Positions 43,603 through 43,745 of a stretch of DNA of 43,745 nt are shown in pieces. A model generated the notes under the pieces. That model was not told the DNA's origin. It was given only the letters and a program-made list of their open reading frames with translations, and searched no databases. Made by a program: the position numbers and the translations under genes. Position 1 is the first letter of the stretch; every line of letters begins with the position of its first letter. Source of the stretch: CAYGAM01 sp964347915 (GTDB taxonomy: Archaea > Thermoproteota > Nitrososphaeria > Nitrososphaerales > Nitrosopumilaceae); the NCBI GenBank assembly GCA_964347915.1, contig CAYGAM010000006.1:1-43745 (forward strand). The letters are read 5' to 3'.

Positions 43603-43661
43603 ATGTCGAATATGGATAAATCAAGCACTGCTTCTCACGCCCTGCAGATCTCCAGCCAGAC
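43603..43661 (+). CDS. Possible N-terminus of a gene cut by the low-quality contig end
   Basis: A TATA-like CTTAAATATG (43574-43583) is about 25 bases before ATG at 43603. The predicted peptide begins MSNMDKSSTASHALQISSQT. From about 43668 the sequence becomes a G run followed by an A run and is unreliable, so the frame cannot be followed. Unidentified. Confidence 0.35.
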
Positions 43662-43667
43662 AGCCGG

Positions 43668-43745
43668 CGGGGGGGGGGGGCGGGGCGGAATAAAAAAAAA
43701 AAGGCCGGGGGATTTGGTGTTGTGAGAATTGTTGCTAAAGGGGTT
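43668..43745. other. Low-quality contig end
   Basis: Long G and A homopolymers (43668-43702) followed by compressed G/T-rich bases. It looks like a read end rather than genome sequence. Confidence 0.7.

Overview
The window looks like a thaumarchaeal (Nitrososphaeria) draft contig of roughly balanced G+C. Supporting genes are archaeal information-processing genes: topoisomerase VI A and B, SBDS-Rrp4-Rrp41-Rrp42-L43e-Pcc1, eIF1A, Rio1, a Dim2-like KH protein, Nob1, RNA polymerase subunit D, prefoldin beta and a short helicase-less XPF nuclease. A surface-protein tail of the CLIATAAYG type also fits. Several genes have an archaeal TATA box about 25-30 bases before the start codon, which suggests leaderless mRNAs. 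The sequence has a 100-N gap, a poly-G/N/poly-C join at 17.26-17.33 kb and a low-quality right end.

Layout: 0-8.1 kb holds a surface-protein tail, a PPOX-like flavoprotein, two overlapping isopropylmalate dehydratase pairs (leuC-leuD twice), and, on the minus strand, the L18e-L13-S9-nucleotidyltransferase operon. L13 carries a 192-residue acidic repetitive extension. 8.1-11.2 kb is an AT-rich accessory stretch with DUF3800 and Fic genes and a repeat cluster. 11.4-16.9 kb is core again: a membrane-anchored Hsp20-like protein and a minus-strand eIF1A-Rio1-KH-TopVIB-TopVIA cluster. TopVIA has a histone-H1-like basic tail.

17.3-24.6 kb is a two-gene defence module: a large Eco57I/PglX-like adenine methyltransferase overlapping a PLD-nuclease/SNF2-helicase fusion. 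It sits against the 3' end of rpoD, whose last 37 bp are duplicated. 25.0-29.1 kb is rpoD and the exosome/SBDS operon.

29.6-39.2 kb is an accessory and decay zone. It has a PD-(D/E)XK nuclease with a frame-broken HEPN-like partner, an HNH nuclease, a complete IS481-type element with target duplication, and a dying IS66-type element. It also has a minus-strand operon with a possible ADP-ribosyltransferase, a pstS gene cut by an amber codon, and a transposase that lost two of three catalytic residues. 39.4-43 kb is core again (prefoldin beta, XPF, rhodanese, Nob1, NAD kinase).

A 111-bp miniature inverted-repeat element occurs three times (0.6, 38.3 and 43.1 kb). All copies have the same length, the ends match those of the local IS66 remnant, and intact or decayed 8-bp target duplications flank them. 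The strongest candidates for new biology are the methyltransferase/PLD-helicase pair, this miniature element family, the charged tails on L13 and TopVIA, and the putative ADP-ribosyltransferase operon.
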